Below, in pieces: positions 1 through 6,510 of a stretch of DNA of 6,510 nt. Source of the stretch: Actinomycetes bacterium (GTDB taxonomy: Bacteria; Actinomycetota; Acidimicrobiia; Acidimicrobiales; Microtrichaceae); the NCBI GenBank assembly GCA_023450775.1, contig JAEXGP010000188.1, forward strand, positions 1 through 6,510, in the 5' to 3' direction. The translations under genes and the position numbers were made by a program. Every line of letters begins with the position of its first letter. Positions within the stretch are counted from its first letter, which is position 1. The notes beneath the pieces are model-generated. The model did not search any database, was not told the DNA's origin, and saw only the letters and a list, made by a program, of their open reading frames with translations.

Positions 1-483
1 GACCCCGACGGCACCCCCGCCACGGGTCCCGACGGTTGGTACCGCACCGGCGACCTCGGCGCCGTCGACGACGGCGGCGTGCTCACGGTGCTCGGCCGGG
101 CGGACGACCTCATCATCTCGGGCGGGACGAACGTGTGGCCCGCCCCGGTCGAGGACGTGCTGCGTGGCGATCCCCGGGTGGCCGACGTCGCCGTCGTCGG
201 ACGCCCCGATCCCGAGTGGGGTCAGCGGGTGGTGGCGGTCGTCGTCCCGGCCGATCCGGGTGCGCCGCCGACGCTCGCAGCGCTGCGTGACAGGGTGCGC
301 GCCCAGCTCCCCGTCGCGGCCGCACCCAAGGAATTGGAGCTGGTGGACGTGCTCCCACGCACGTCGTTGGGCAAAATCGCGAGGCACCGACTCGTCGACG
401 CCGTCGGTGGGCTCCGTGACGAGCATGCGTCCGTCCACGACGAGGACGCTCGAAAGGCGGGATCCGGCGATGCCGAACGATGA
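1..483 (+). CDS. AMP-dependent acyl-CoA synthetase/ligase, C-terminal part (5' end outside window)
   Basis: This is the last 160 codons of an ANL-superfamily adenylating enzyme, which activates a carboxylic acid with ATP and then forms the CoA thioester. The frame is open from base 1 and ends in TGA at 481-483. Visible motifs are WYRTGDLG (window residues 13-20; the Asp usually contacts the AMP ribose), GRADDLIISGG (32-42, the hinge into the mobile C-terminal domain), PAPVEDVL, and a C-terminal TSLGKIARHRL motif. Lys125 of that motif is the expected catalytic lysine of the adenylation step. Members of the family are usually about 500 residues, so roughly two thirds of the gene lies to the left. 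About 25 polar residues follow the last conserved helix. The substrate cannot be read from this part. The neighbouring VOC gene overlaps its end, which suggests one transcript and a catabolic role. Confidence 0.93.
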   Translation, partial: DPDGTPATGPDGWYRTGDLGAVDDGGVLTVLGRADDLIISGGTNVWPAPVEDVLRGDPRVADVAVVGRPDPEWGQRVVAVVVPADPGAPPTLAALRDRVRAQLPVAAAPKELELVDVLPRTSLGKIARHRLVDAVGGLRDEHASVHDEDARKAGSGDAER

Positions 484-1330
484 ACCTCCGGGAACGGGCG
501 AAGGGACATCCGTGTCGGGATTCGTCAGCTTCGACCACGTGGCGATCGCCGTCCGCCGCCTGACCGACCCCTGGCCGGTCTTCGCCGACGTGCTCGGCGG
601 CACGTACCTGGACCGGGGCATCAACCCCGGCTTCGGCTGGACGCAGATGCGGTTCGCCAACGGGTTCGTCGTCGAGGGCCTCAACCCCGAGCAGACCGAT
701 CGGGCCGACTTCCTGACCCGCTTCCTGGATCGCCACGGTCCGGGACCGCACCACCTGACGTTCAAGGTGCCCGACCTCACCGCCGCGCTCGACGCGCTGC
801 GCGCCGCCGGGTTCGACCCGGTCGACGAGGATCGCAGCGACCCGGCGTGGGCCGAAGCGTTCCTCCGGCCGTCGCAGGCGCACGGCATCGTCGTCCAGCT
901 GGCCCAGGTGGGCCCGCAGCCGCTCCCGGCGCCACCCGAGCCCGAGGGGTTCCCCGAGATGACCTATGACCACCCGGTCGCGTCGCTCGGACGCGTGGTG
1001 CACGCCGTGGCCGACATCGAGGGGGCGCTCGGGCTGTTCCGCGACCTGCTCGGAGGCCGGGTGATGTCGTCCGGCGCCGCGGTGGACGGCAACCACTGGG
1101 TCGAGCTCGGCTGGGACGGCCCCGGTCGGCTGCGGCTGCTCGAGGGCGCGCACGCGGCGATCGCCGAGTGGATCGGCGACCGCCCCGGGCGGCTCCGCCA
1201 CCTGTTCTTCAACTTCGACGAGCCGCGTCTTGTGCCTGGCGCGCGCGAAGTCGCGGAGAACCGCTGGGTCGTCGACGCCGACGACGTGCTCGGGACGCGC
1301 CTCGTCCTGGCTTCGAACGCCCGCAGCTGA
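470..1330 (+). CDS. Two-module VOC (glyoxalase-fold) family protein
   Basis: A 286-residue cytosolic protein with two vicinal-oxygen-chelate modules. Module 1 (about residues 19-145) begins FDHVAIAV and has His23, Glu69, the HHLTF motif (His94/95) and Gln143 at the places where VOC enzymes hold their metal. Module 2 (about 166-281) starts with RVVHAVADI (His178) and has Glu212 and HLFFNFDEP (His244). Its last strand reads TRLVLAS and has no obvious metal ligand. The family includes glyoxalases, epimerases and extradiol dioxygenases. I cannot choose a reaction. The ATG at 470 overlaps the ligase stop by 14 bases and has a weak upstream GGCGGGA. A GTG at 512 (272 residues) has AAGGGA five bases ahead and would start directly before the conserved first strand, so it is a serious alternative. 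The overlap or near-contact with the ligase suggests an operon for acyl or aromatic acid breakdown (inference). Confidence 0.85.
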   Translation: MPNDEPPGTGEGTSVSGFVSFDHVAIAVRRLTDPWPVFADVLGGTYLDRGINPGFGWTQMRFANGFVVEGLNPEQTDRADFLTRFLDRHGPGPHHLTFKVPDLTAALDALRAAGFDPVDEDRSDPAWAEAFLRPSQAHGIVVQLAQVGPQPLPAPPEPEGFPEMTYDHPVASLGRVVHAVADIEGALGLFRDLLGGRVMSSGAAVDGNHWVELGWDGPGRLRLLEGAHAAIAEWIGDRPGRLRHLFFNFDEPRLVPGAREVAENRWVVDADDVLGTRLVLASNARS

Positions 1331-1407
1331 CACCGGGCACGCCCGACGCAGGCGCGGGTTCCACGGGCACGGGACCGGCGCCCTGCGGCACCATGTGGTC
1401 GTCCTCC

Positions 1408-1417
1408 AGGGAAGGGG
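1408..1417 (+). promoter_or_regulatory. Ribosome binding site for the GNAT gene
   Basis: The purine run AGGGAAGGGG lies five bases before the ATG at 1423. It favours that start over an in-frame ATG at 1393, which would overlap the same stretch and has no comparable site. Confidence 0.6.
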
Positions 1418-1422
1418 CACCG

Positions 1423-2220
1423 ATGGCCGAGGAGCTCGAGACCGGCTGGCGATCCGACACACCGCCCGGCGACAGCATCGAGTCGGACTTCATCCGGTGC
1501 TGGGCCGACCGGATCGCACACTTCGCGTCCGCCGGCGGCGTCCCGATCGTCGACGACGACACGCTCACGGTGCCGGTCTTCTCGACCCGCACCTTCTGGG
1601 GCAACCTCGGCGTGCTCCGGCGTCCGGACCGCAGCGTCCACGACATCGTCGACCGTCTCCGAGCGCACCTGCCGGCCGGCGCGCCGATCGCGCTGCTGTC
1701 GCCGTGGTCCGGCATCGACCTGACCCGTGCCGGCCTGGTCGACGACGGCCACCCACCGCTGATGATCCGCCCGCCGGGCCCTGCCACCGACATGTGGAAG
1801 GGACCCGTCGAGGTGGACCTGGTCGAGGTGGTCGACGAGGCGGGGCTCGGCGAGTGGGAGCGCACGTTGATCGAGGCCTATCCCACGCCGGGCGCCGAGG
1901 TGGAGCCGCCGCTCACGCTCTTCCCGGCCAGGATCCTGGGTGGCCGCACCCGCTTCTGGACCGCGTACCGGCACGGCGAGCCGGTCGGCGTGTCTGCGGG
2001 CCACGCGTCGGACCGGGTGGTCGAGATCGAGTTCGTGGCCACCATGGAGTCCGCCCGCGGCCGGGGCGTGGGGCGGGCGCTCACGTGGGCGGCCACGCAG
2101 ATGGACCTCTCGGTCCCGGCGGTGCTCGTGGCCAGCGACCAGGGCCGGTCGGTCTACGAGTCCCTCGGCTTCCTCACCACCCGCCGCTGGACGTTCTGGG
2201 TGGGCGCCGTCCCCGACTGA
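1423..2220 (+). CDS. GNAT family N-acetyltransferase with unassigned N-terminal region
   Basis: A 265-residue protein whose C-terminal third is a GNAT acetyltransferase domain, which transfers an acetyl group from acetyl-CoA to an amine. The CoA-binding motif A is seen as ARGRGVGRAL (residues 211-220, the R/QxxGxG/A pattern), after the strand VVEIEFVATMES. The motif B region is SVYESLGF (243-250), and the end is a typical strand TRRWTFWVG. Residues 1 to about 130 carry no motif I can name. The stretch with FWGNLGVL and a later conserved-looking FPARILGG could be a degenerate first acetyltransferase half, as in tandem GNAT proteins. The acceptor is unknown. The gene sits 92 bases after the VOC stop in the same direction, with its own good ribosome binding site, and converges with the SDR gene. 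Without an interpretable partner I would call it only an acetyltransferase. Confidence 0.85.
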   Translation: MAEELETGWRSDTPPGDSIESDFIRCWADRIAHFASAGGVPIVDDDTLTVPVFSTRTFWGNLGVLRRPDRSVHDIVDRLRAHLPAGAPIALLSPWSGIDLTRAGLVDDGHPPLMIRPPGPATDMWKGPVEVDLVEVVDEAGLGEWERTLIEAYPTPGAEVEPPLTLFPARILGGRTRFWTAYRHGEPVGVSAGHASDRVVEIEFVATMESARGRGVGRALTWAATQMDLSVPAVLVASDQGRSVYESLGFLTTRRWTFWVGAVPD

Positions 2221-2286
2221 CGGTGAGGATCAGCGCTGGGCAGGCCGGGCCCGGAGCCGATCGGGCGGAGCGGCCGAACCGGCTGC
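2221..2286. terminator. Convergent gene junction with GC-rich dyads, possible bidirectional terminator
   Basis: These 66 bases separate the ends of the GNAT gene (+) and the SDR gene (-). They contain a perfect CCGGGCCCGG palindrome (2245-2254). A further stem of AGCGGCC (2269-2275) pairs with GGCTGCT (2281-2287), with a GAACC loop and one G-T pair. Neither is followed by a T run, so a classical intrinsic terminator is not shown. Small dyads are common at this GC content, and the call rests mainly on position. Confidence 0.25.
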
Positions 2287-3036
2287 TCAGAGGATCATCC
2301 CGCCGTCGACGACGATCGTCGTCCCCGTGATCCAGCTGGACATGTCGCTCGCCAGGAAGAGCGCGGCGTCCGCGATGTCGTCGGGCTCACCCAGGCGTCG
2401 GAGCGGGACGTGCTGGGCGATCGCCTCCTCGTTGTCCTGCCACAGCGCCTTGGCCATGTCGGTCTTGACCAGGCCCGGGCAGATGGCGTTCACGCGGACG
2501 CCGGGTGCCAGCTCCTTGGCGAGCGACCGGGTCAGGTGGATGAGCGCGGCCTTGGTCACGTTGTAGTGGCCGATCGACGGCTCCACGGTCAGGCCGCCGA
2601 TCGACGAGATGTTGATGACGTTGCCGCCGCGCTCCTCCATGGCCCGCCGGTACGCCTCCTGGATCCACACGAACGAGCCGCGGAGGTTCACGTCGTAGGT
2701 CTTGTCGAGGCGGGGCAGGTCGATGTCGATCATGTTGCCCATGTAGGGGTTGGTCGCAGCGTTGTTGACCAGGATGTCGAGCCCGCCGAGGCGCTCGACC
2801 GTCGCGGCCACGCACGACGCAGCGGCGTCGGGATCGCCGGCGTTGGCGGCGAACACCTCCAGACGGGCGTCGCCGCTCGGCCGCATGCCGCGCCGGGCCT
2901 CGATCAGGGCGTCCTCCTTTCGCGACGAGAGCATGACCGACGCCCCGCACTCGGCGAACCGGGCGGCGATCGCCCGTCCGATCCCCCGGGACGCCCCGGT
3001 CACCAGCGCCACCTTGCCGTCGAGTCGGATCTCCAT
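2287..3036 (-). CDS. SDR family NAD(P)-dependent oxidoreductase
   Basis: A 249-residue classical short-chain dehydrogenase/reductase, the usual length of the family. It oxidises an alcohol or reduces a ketone with NAD(P)(H). The Rossmann nucleotide-binding loop is TGASRGIG (residues 13-20), followed by the NNAA motif (91-94). The catalytic tetrad is Asn117, Ser145, Tyr158 and Lys162 (YNVTK). CPGLVKTDM (186-194) follows, and the C-terminus is the common TIVVDGGMIL ending. The loop after the second strand reads SSRKEDAL, where the basic residues would fit NADP(H) (inference). The start at 3036 gives the standard MEIRLDGKVALVTG beginning; the frame is open for 28 more codons upstream but that part is unlike the family. 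A GGAGGG lies 15 bases upstream, rather far. A TACGGT hexamer close to the start suggests a short or absent leader. It diverges from the AraC-type regulator, its most likely controller. The substrate is unknown. Confidence 0.93.
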   Translation of the reverse strand: MEIRLDGKVALVTGASRGIGRAIAARFAECGASVMLSSRKEDALIEARRGMRPSGDARLEVFAANAGDPDAAASCVAATVERLGGLDILVNNAATNPYMGNMIDIDLPRLDKTYDVNLRGSFVWIQEAYRRAMEERGGNVINISSIGGLTVEPSIGHYNVTKAALIHLTRSLAKELAPGVRVNAICPGLVKTDMAKALWQDNEEAIAQHVPLRRLGEPDDIADAALFLASDMSSWITGTTIVVDGGMIL

Positions 3037-3044
3037 GTCCGGCG

Positions 3045-3050
3045 ACCGTA
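3045..3050 (-). promoter_or_regulatory. Possible -10 element of the SDR gene
   Basis: Read on the minus strand the hexamer is TACGGT, which fits the actinobacterial TANNNT -10 pattern. It ends eight bases before the SDR start codon, which would place the transcript start about two bases ahead of ATG and make the mRNA nearly leaderless. I see no convincing -35 box. Confidence 0.3.
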
Positions 3051-3084
3051 GCCCTCCGTCCCGAGGCGCTCCCCGCTCGCAGGT

Positions 3085-3119
3085 TGGCAGGAATGCGCAC
3101 ACCGTTGTCCTTGCCGCCA
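3085..3119. promoter_or_regulatory. Candidate AdpA-like operator in the divergent intergenic region
   Basis: TGGCAGGAAT (3085-3094, +) agrees with the Streptomyces AdpA consensus TGGCSNGWWY at nine of ten positions. TGGCGGCAAG, read on the minus strand at 3110-3119, agrees at eight. The two are inverted and 15 bases apart, resembling the paired sites described for AdpA. They lie between the SDR and regulator starts, and the regulator has the AdpA domain plan. The consensus is loose and fits high-GC DNA easily, so chance is a real possibility. Confidence 0.25.
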
Positions 3120-3146
3120 CACCTCCGACGGGCGGAGCATGGAGGC

Positions 3147-4157
3147 ATGCACGACGCCCGTCCGCCCGACCGCACGGTGGTCCACGTGGTCGTGGACCGG
3201 CTGCACCTGCTCGACCTGGCCGGACCTGTCGAGGTCTTCCGGACCGCCAACCTGCTGGGCGCGTCGCCCCGGTACCGCAACCTGGTCGTCAGCCCCGACG
3301 GCGCGTCGGTCCGCTCCGACAGCGCGGTCACGGTCCTGCCCGACGCCTCGATCGCCGACGTGCTCGGCTCCCGCCAGCACCGCGACGCCGACGGGACCGA
3401 CGGCATCCACACGCTCGTGGTCGTCGGCGGGTTGGGCGTGCACGACCACCTGGGCGACCAGGCGGTCCGCGACGGACTCGTCGCACTGGCGGAACGCGCC
3501 GAGCGCGTCACCTCGGTCTGCACGGGCGCGCTGCTGATGGCGGATGCCGGGCTCCTCCGTAACCGCCGGGCCACCACGCACTGGGCCTCGGTGGACGAGC
3601 TCGCCGAGCTCTCCCCCACCACGCTCGTGGAGGAGGACCCGATCTACGTGCGCGACGGCCACGTGTGGACCTCCGCCGGCGTCACGTCGGGCATCGACCT
3701 GGCCCTCGCGCTCGTCGAGGAGGACCACGGGATCGACCTGGCCCACCAGGTGGCGGCGTGGCTGGTCGTGTTCGCCCAGCGCCCCGGCGGGCAGTCCCAG
3801 TTCAGCGCCCGCACCACCGCCCGCCCGGCCCGGCGTCGCGAGCTCCGCGACCTCCAGCACTGGATGGCGGACCACCTGGCCGACGACCTGTCCGTCCCGG
3901 CGCTGGCGGAACGGGCCGGCATGAGCGAGCGCACGTTCGCCCGGGCCTTCCGCGACGAGACCGGCACCACGCCGGCCGCCTACGTCGAGTCCCTGCGACT
4001 CGACGCGGCGCGCCGCCTGCTCGAGACCACCGACCTGACGGTGGCGGGGGTCGCCCGGGAGGTGGGACTGCGCAGCCCCGAACGACTGCACCGCGCCGTG
4101 CGCCGCCACCTCGGCACCACCCCCGACCGCTACCGCCAGCACTTCGCCCGCACCTGA
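3147..4157 (+). CDS. GlxA/AdpA-like AraC-family transcriptional regulator (DJ-1/PfpI domain plus HTH)
   Basis: A 336-residue DNA-binding regulator. Residues about 11-205 form a DJ-1/PfpI-type class I amidotransferase-like fold: VVHVVVDRLHLLDLAGPVEVF (Asp23), VVVGG (91-95), SVCTGALL (Cys125 at the nucleophile elbow), RRATTHW (140-146) and TSAGVTSGIDLAL (175-187). The linker holds the GlxA-typical QRPGGQSQFS (211-220). Residues about 233-334 carry two AraC helix-turn-helix units, LSVPALAERAGMSERTFARAF and LTVAGVAREVGLRS, the latter followed by HLGTTPDRYR. Such proteins bind promoters and respond to a small ligand or dimer state. ATG 3147 gives the best N-terminus, with GGCGGAG nine bases ahead; in-frame TTG 3084 and ATG 3093 would add about 20 residues unlike the family. 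It diverges from the SDR gene and precedes the stand-alone DJ-1/PfpI gene, and both are plausible targets. The ligand is unknown. Confidence 0.9.
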   Translation: MHDARPPDRTVVHVVVDRLHLLDLAGPVEVFRTANLLGASPRYRNLVVSPDGASVRSDSAVTVLPDASIADVLGSRQHRDADGTDGIHTLVVVGGLGVHDHLGDQAVRDGLVALAERAERVTSVCTGALLMADAGLLRNRRATTHWASVDELAELSPTTLVEEDPIYVRDGHVWTSAGVTSGIDLALALVEEDHGIDLAHQVAAWLVVFAQRPGGQSQFSARTTARPARRRELRDLQHWMADHLADDLSVPALAERAGMSERTFARAFRDETGTTPAAYVESLRLDAARRLLETTDLTVAGVAREVGLRSPERLHRAVRRHLGTTPDRYRQHFART

Positions 4158-4258
4158 GCCGGTGCACTCGAACCACCCGTACTCGAACCACCCACACCCG
4201 AACCACCCGCACCCGAACCACCCACACCCGAACAGCACACCCGAACGAGGAGGCCACC
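4158..4258 (+). promoter_or_regulatory. Intergenic leader between regulator and DJ-1/PfpI gene
   Basis: This 101-base gap holds the 15-base tandem repeat described separately and then a perfect GAGGAGG Shine-Dalgarno at 4247-4253, five bases before the GTG start at 4259. I see no clear -10/-35 promoter, so the downstream gene may be read through from the regulator, with this gap as a control point. Confidence 0.5.
4167..4246 (+). repeat. 15-base tandem repeat, C-rich and G-poor on the + strand
   Basis: Four complete units (4167-4181, 4182-4196, 4197-4211, 4212-4226) follow the pattern CYCGAACCACCCRYA. A decayed 13-base unit (4227-4239) and a last CCCGAAC (4240-4246) come after. Units 3 and 4 differ at one base, as do units 2 and 4. 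By hand count the 80 bases hold 43 C, 25 A, 9 G and only 3 T, a strong strand bias compared with the balanced G and C around it. In RNA this would be an unstructured C-rich stretch like a Rho-loading (rut) site. Other options are repeated protein-binding sites or simple slippage DNA. It ends at the Shine-Dalgarno of the next gene. Confidence 0.9.
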
Positions 4259-4915
4259 GTGCCCACCCAGATCGCCCTCGCCCTGTACCCCGACCTGACG
4301 TTGCTCGACGTGATCGGCCCCTACCAGGTCCTCACGCTCGTGCCCGACGTGGAAGTCGTGGTGTGCGCGGCCGAGCGCGGTCGCGTGAGCGACGACAACG
4401 GGCTGATCCACATCGACGTCGAGCACTCGTTCGAGGACGTGCCGTCGCCCGACGTGCTGCTGGTCGGCGGCGGGTTCGGCACCCGGCGGCTCATGCGGCC
4501 CGACACGCCGATCGTCGAGTGGATCCGCGCCGCGGACGCCACCACCACGTGGACCGCCTCGGTCTGCACCGGCTCGCTCCTGCTCGGCGCCGCCGGGCTG
4601 TTGGAGGGCCGCCGGGCCACGACGCACTGGCACTACTCGGAGCTGCTCGAGAGCTTCGGCGCGACCTACACGCCGGAGCGGATCGTCGCCGACGGCAAGT
4701 ACCTCACCGGCGCCGGCGTGTCGGCCGGCATCGACCTGGCCCTCACGCTCGCCGCCACGCTCGCCGGCGACGACGTGGCGCGGGCCGTGCAGCTCGGCAT
4801 CGAGTACGACCCCCAGCCGCCGTTCGACGCGGGCAGCCCGTCCAAGGCCGGGCCCGAGCTCGTCGAGCTGGTCGGCGCGGTGAGCGACATGGCCGAGGCG
4901 CAGCGCACCGCCTGA
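4259..4915 (+). CDS. DJ-1/PfpI family protein, isonitrile hydratase-like
   Basis: A 218-residue stand-alone protein of the DJ-1/PfpI superfamily, of the length usual for the subfamily. It has TLLDVIGPYQVL with Asp17, the LLVGGGFGTRRL loop (67-78), the nucleophile elbow SVCTGSLLLGAAGLL (101-115, Cys103 and Thr104), RRATTHWHYSELL (118-130), LTGAGVSAGIDLALTLA (149-165) and the C-terminal EYDPQPPFDAGSP (182-194). This set closely matches what I recall of Pseudomonas isonitrile hydratase (InhA), where an Asp, a Cys and a Thr at these places are needed to hydrate isonitriles to N-substituted formamides. The family also holds proteins of unknown activity, so the reaction is a hypothesis. The GTG start at 4259 is fixed by GAGGAGG five bases ahead. 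The preceding regulator carries a paralogous N-terminal domain, suggesting a sensor and enzyme pair. A 40-base palindrome follows the stop. Confidence 0.92.
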   Translation: MPTQIALALYPDLTLLDVIGPYQVLTLVPDVEVVVCAAERGRVSDDNGLIHIDVEHSFEDVPSPDVLLVGGGFGTRRLMRPDTPIVEWIRAADATTTWTASVCTGSLLLGAAGLLEGRRATTHWHYSELLESFGATYTPERIVADGKYLTGAGVSAGIDLALTLAATLAGDDVARAVQLGIEYDPQPPFDAGSPSKAGPELVELVGAVSDMAEAQRTA

Positions 4916-4943
4916 CGCGCTCGCCTCGGGCCCGGCGGGTTCT

Positions 4944-4983
4944 GTTCCACCTTTCCGACGCTGCAGCGTCGAGAAGGTGGAAC
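4944..4983. terminator. 40-base near-perfect palindrome: terminator and/or operator
   Basis: The outer arms GTTCCACCTT (4944-4953) and AAGGTGGAAC (4974-4983) are exact inverted repeats. The centre GACGCTGCAGCGTC (4957-4970) is a perfect 14-base palindrome. Only the three bases between them on each side (TCC and GAG) break the symmetry, and they still allow one C-G and one T-G pair. The palindrome starts 28 bases after the DJ-1/PfpI stop, a good place for a terminator hairpin with a TGCA loop, but no T run follows on either strand. Its right arm ends 25 bases before the next start and covers the expected -35 region of that gene, so it could also be the site of a dimeric repressor. Both readings are open. 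Confidence 0.6.
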
Positions 4984-4996
4984 GAAACGCGTGTCG

Positions 4997-5002
4997 TAGG
5001 TT
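4997..5002 (+). promoter_or_regulatory. -10 element TAGGTT of a leaderless promoter
   Basis: TAGGTT fits the actinobacterial TANNNT -10 pattern. Six bases separate it from the ATG at 5009, so transcription would begin at the A of the start codon. The absence of a clear Shine-Dalgarno before this ATG agrees with leaderless translation. There is no good -35 box; the right arm of the palindrome occupies that place. Confidence 0.5.
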
Positions 5003-5008
5003 GGCGCG

Positions 5009-6510
<1,502 letters not shown>

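Noticed and set aside
1331..1422. Promoter or small gene in the gap between the VOC and GNAT genes
   Set aside because: Apart from the ribosome binding site and a tiny CGGGC/GCCCG dyad near 1334-1345, I see no -10/-35 pair, repeat or credible short frame.
113..1462. A 449-codon open frame on the minus strand
   Set aside because: It is opposite the ligase and VOC genes, ends in Arg/Pro-rich sequence, and shows no recognisable motif; it is a shadow frame.
3000..4238. A minus-strand frame that begins inside the 15-base repeat with repeated GCGWF units
   Set aside because: The repeating peptide is only the reverse translation of the DNA repeat. The rest is antisense to the regulator and has no motif.
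4167..4246. CRISPR-like array
   Set aside because: The units are 15 bases and directly adjacent, with no spacers and no cas genes nearby.
3665..4258. Upstream in-frame extension of the DJ-1/PfpI gene through the repeat (Thr/Arg/His-rich)
   Set aside because: The frame is open only by composition. The GTG at 4259 has a perfect Shine-Dalgarno five bases ahead and gives the standard family N-terminus.

Overview
The window is very GC-rich (codon third positions are almost always G or C) and densely packed with genes. Its gene content is typical of a high-GC actinobacterium: an AMP-dependent acyl-CoA ligase, a GNAT acetyltransferase, an SDR oxidoreductase, a GlxA/AdpA-type regulator, a DJ-1/PfpI protein and a YyaL-type thioredoxin-domain protein. 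An environmental or marine lineage such as Acidimicrobiia would fit, but that placement is inference. I see no rRNA, tRNA, CRISPR array, insertion sequence or phage gene.

Left part (1-2220, all +): the C-terminal 160 residues of an acyl-CoA ligase run in from the left edge. Its stop overlaps the start of a two-module VOC (glyoxalase-fold) protein by 14 bases, or leaves a short gap if the alternative GTG at 512 is used. After 92 bases comes a 265-residue protein with a C-terminal GNAT domain. The ligase and VOC genes look co-transcribed and point to carboxylic acid or acyl-CoA catabolism. The GNAT gene has its own strong ribosome binding site and may simply follow in the same transcript.

Middle (2221-4157): an SDR oxidoreductase on the minus strand converges with the GNAT gene and diverges from a GlxA/AdpA-like AraC-family regulator on the plus strand. 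The 110-base divergent gap is the obvious place for control of both genes. It holds two inverted sequences resembling AdpA half-sites.

Right part (4158-6510, all +): downstream of the regulator is a 15-base tandem repeat that is rich in C and poor in G on the coding strand. It is followed by a stand-alone DJ-1/PfpI protein resembling isonitrile hydratase, with a perfect Shine-Dalgarno and a GTG start. The regulator's N-terminal half and this protein are paralogous and keep the same Asp and Cys-Thr positions. One may therefore sense what the other acts on. Next is a 40-base near-perfect palindrome, then a YyaL/DUF255-type gene that runs off the right edge and appears to be transcribed as a leaderless mRNA.

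Nothing in the window proves a new system. The most unusual items are non-coding: the palindrome and the 15-base repeat flanking the DJ-1/PfpI gene. The regulator/DJ-1 paralogue pair comes next.
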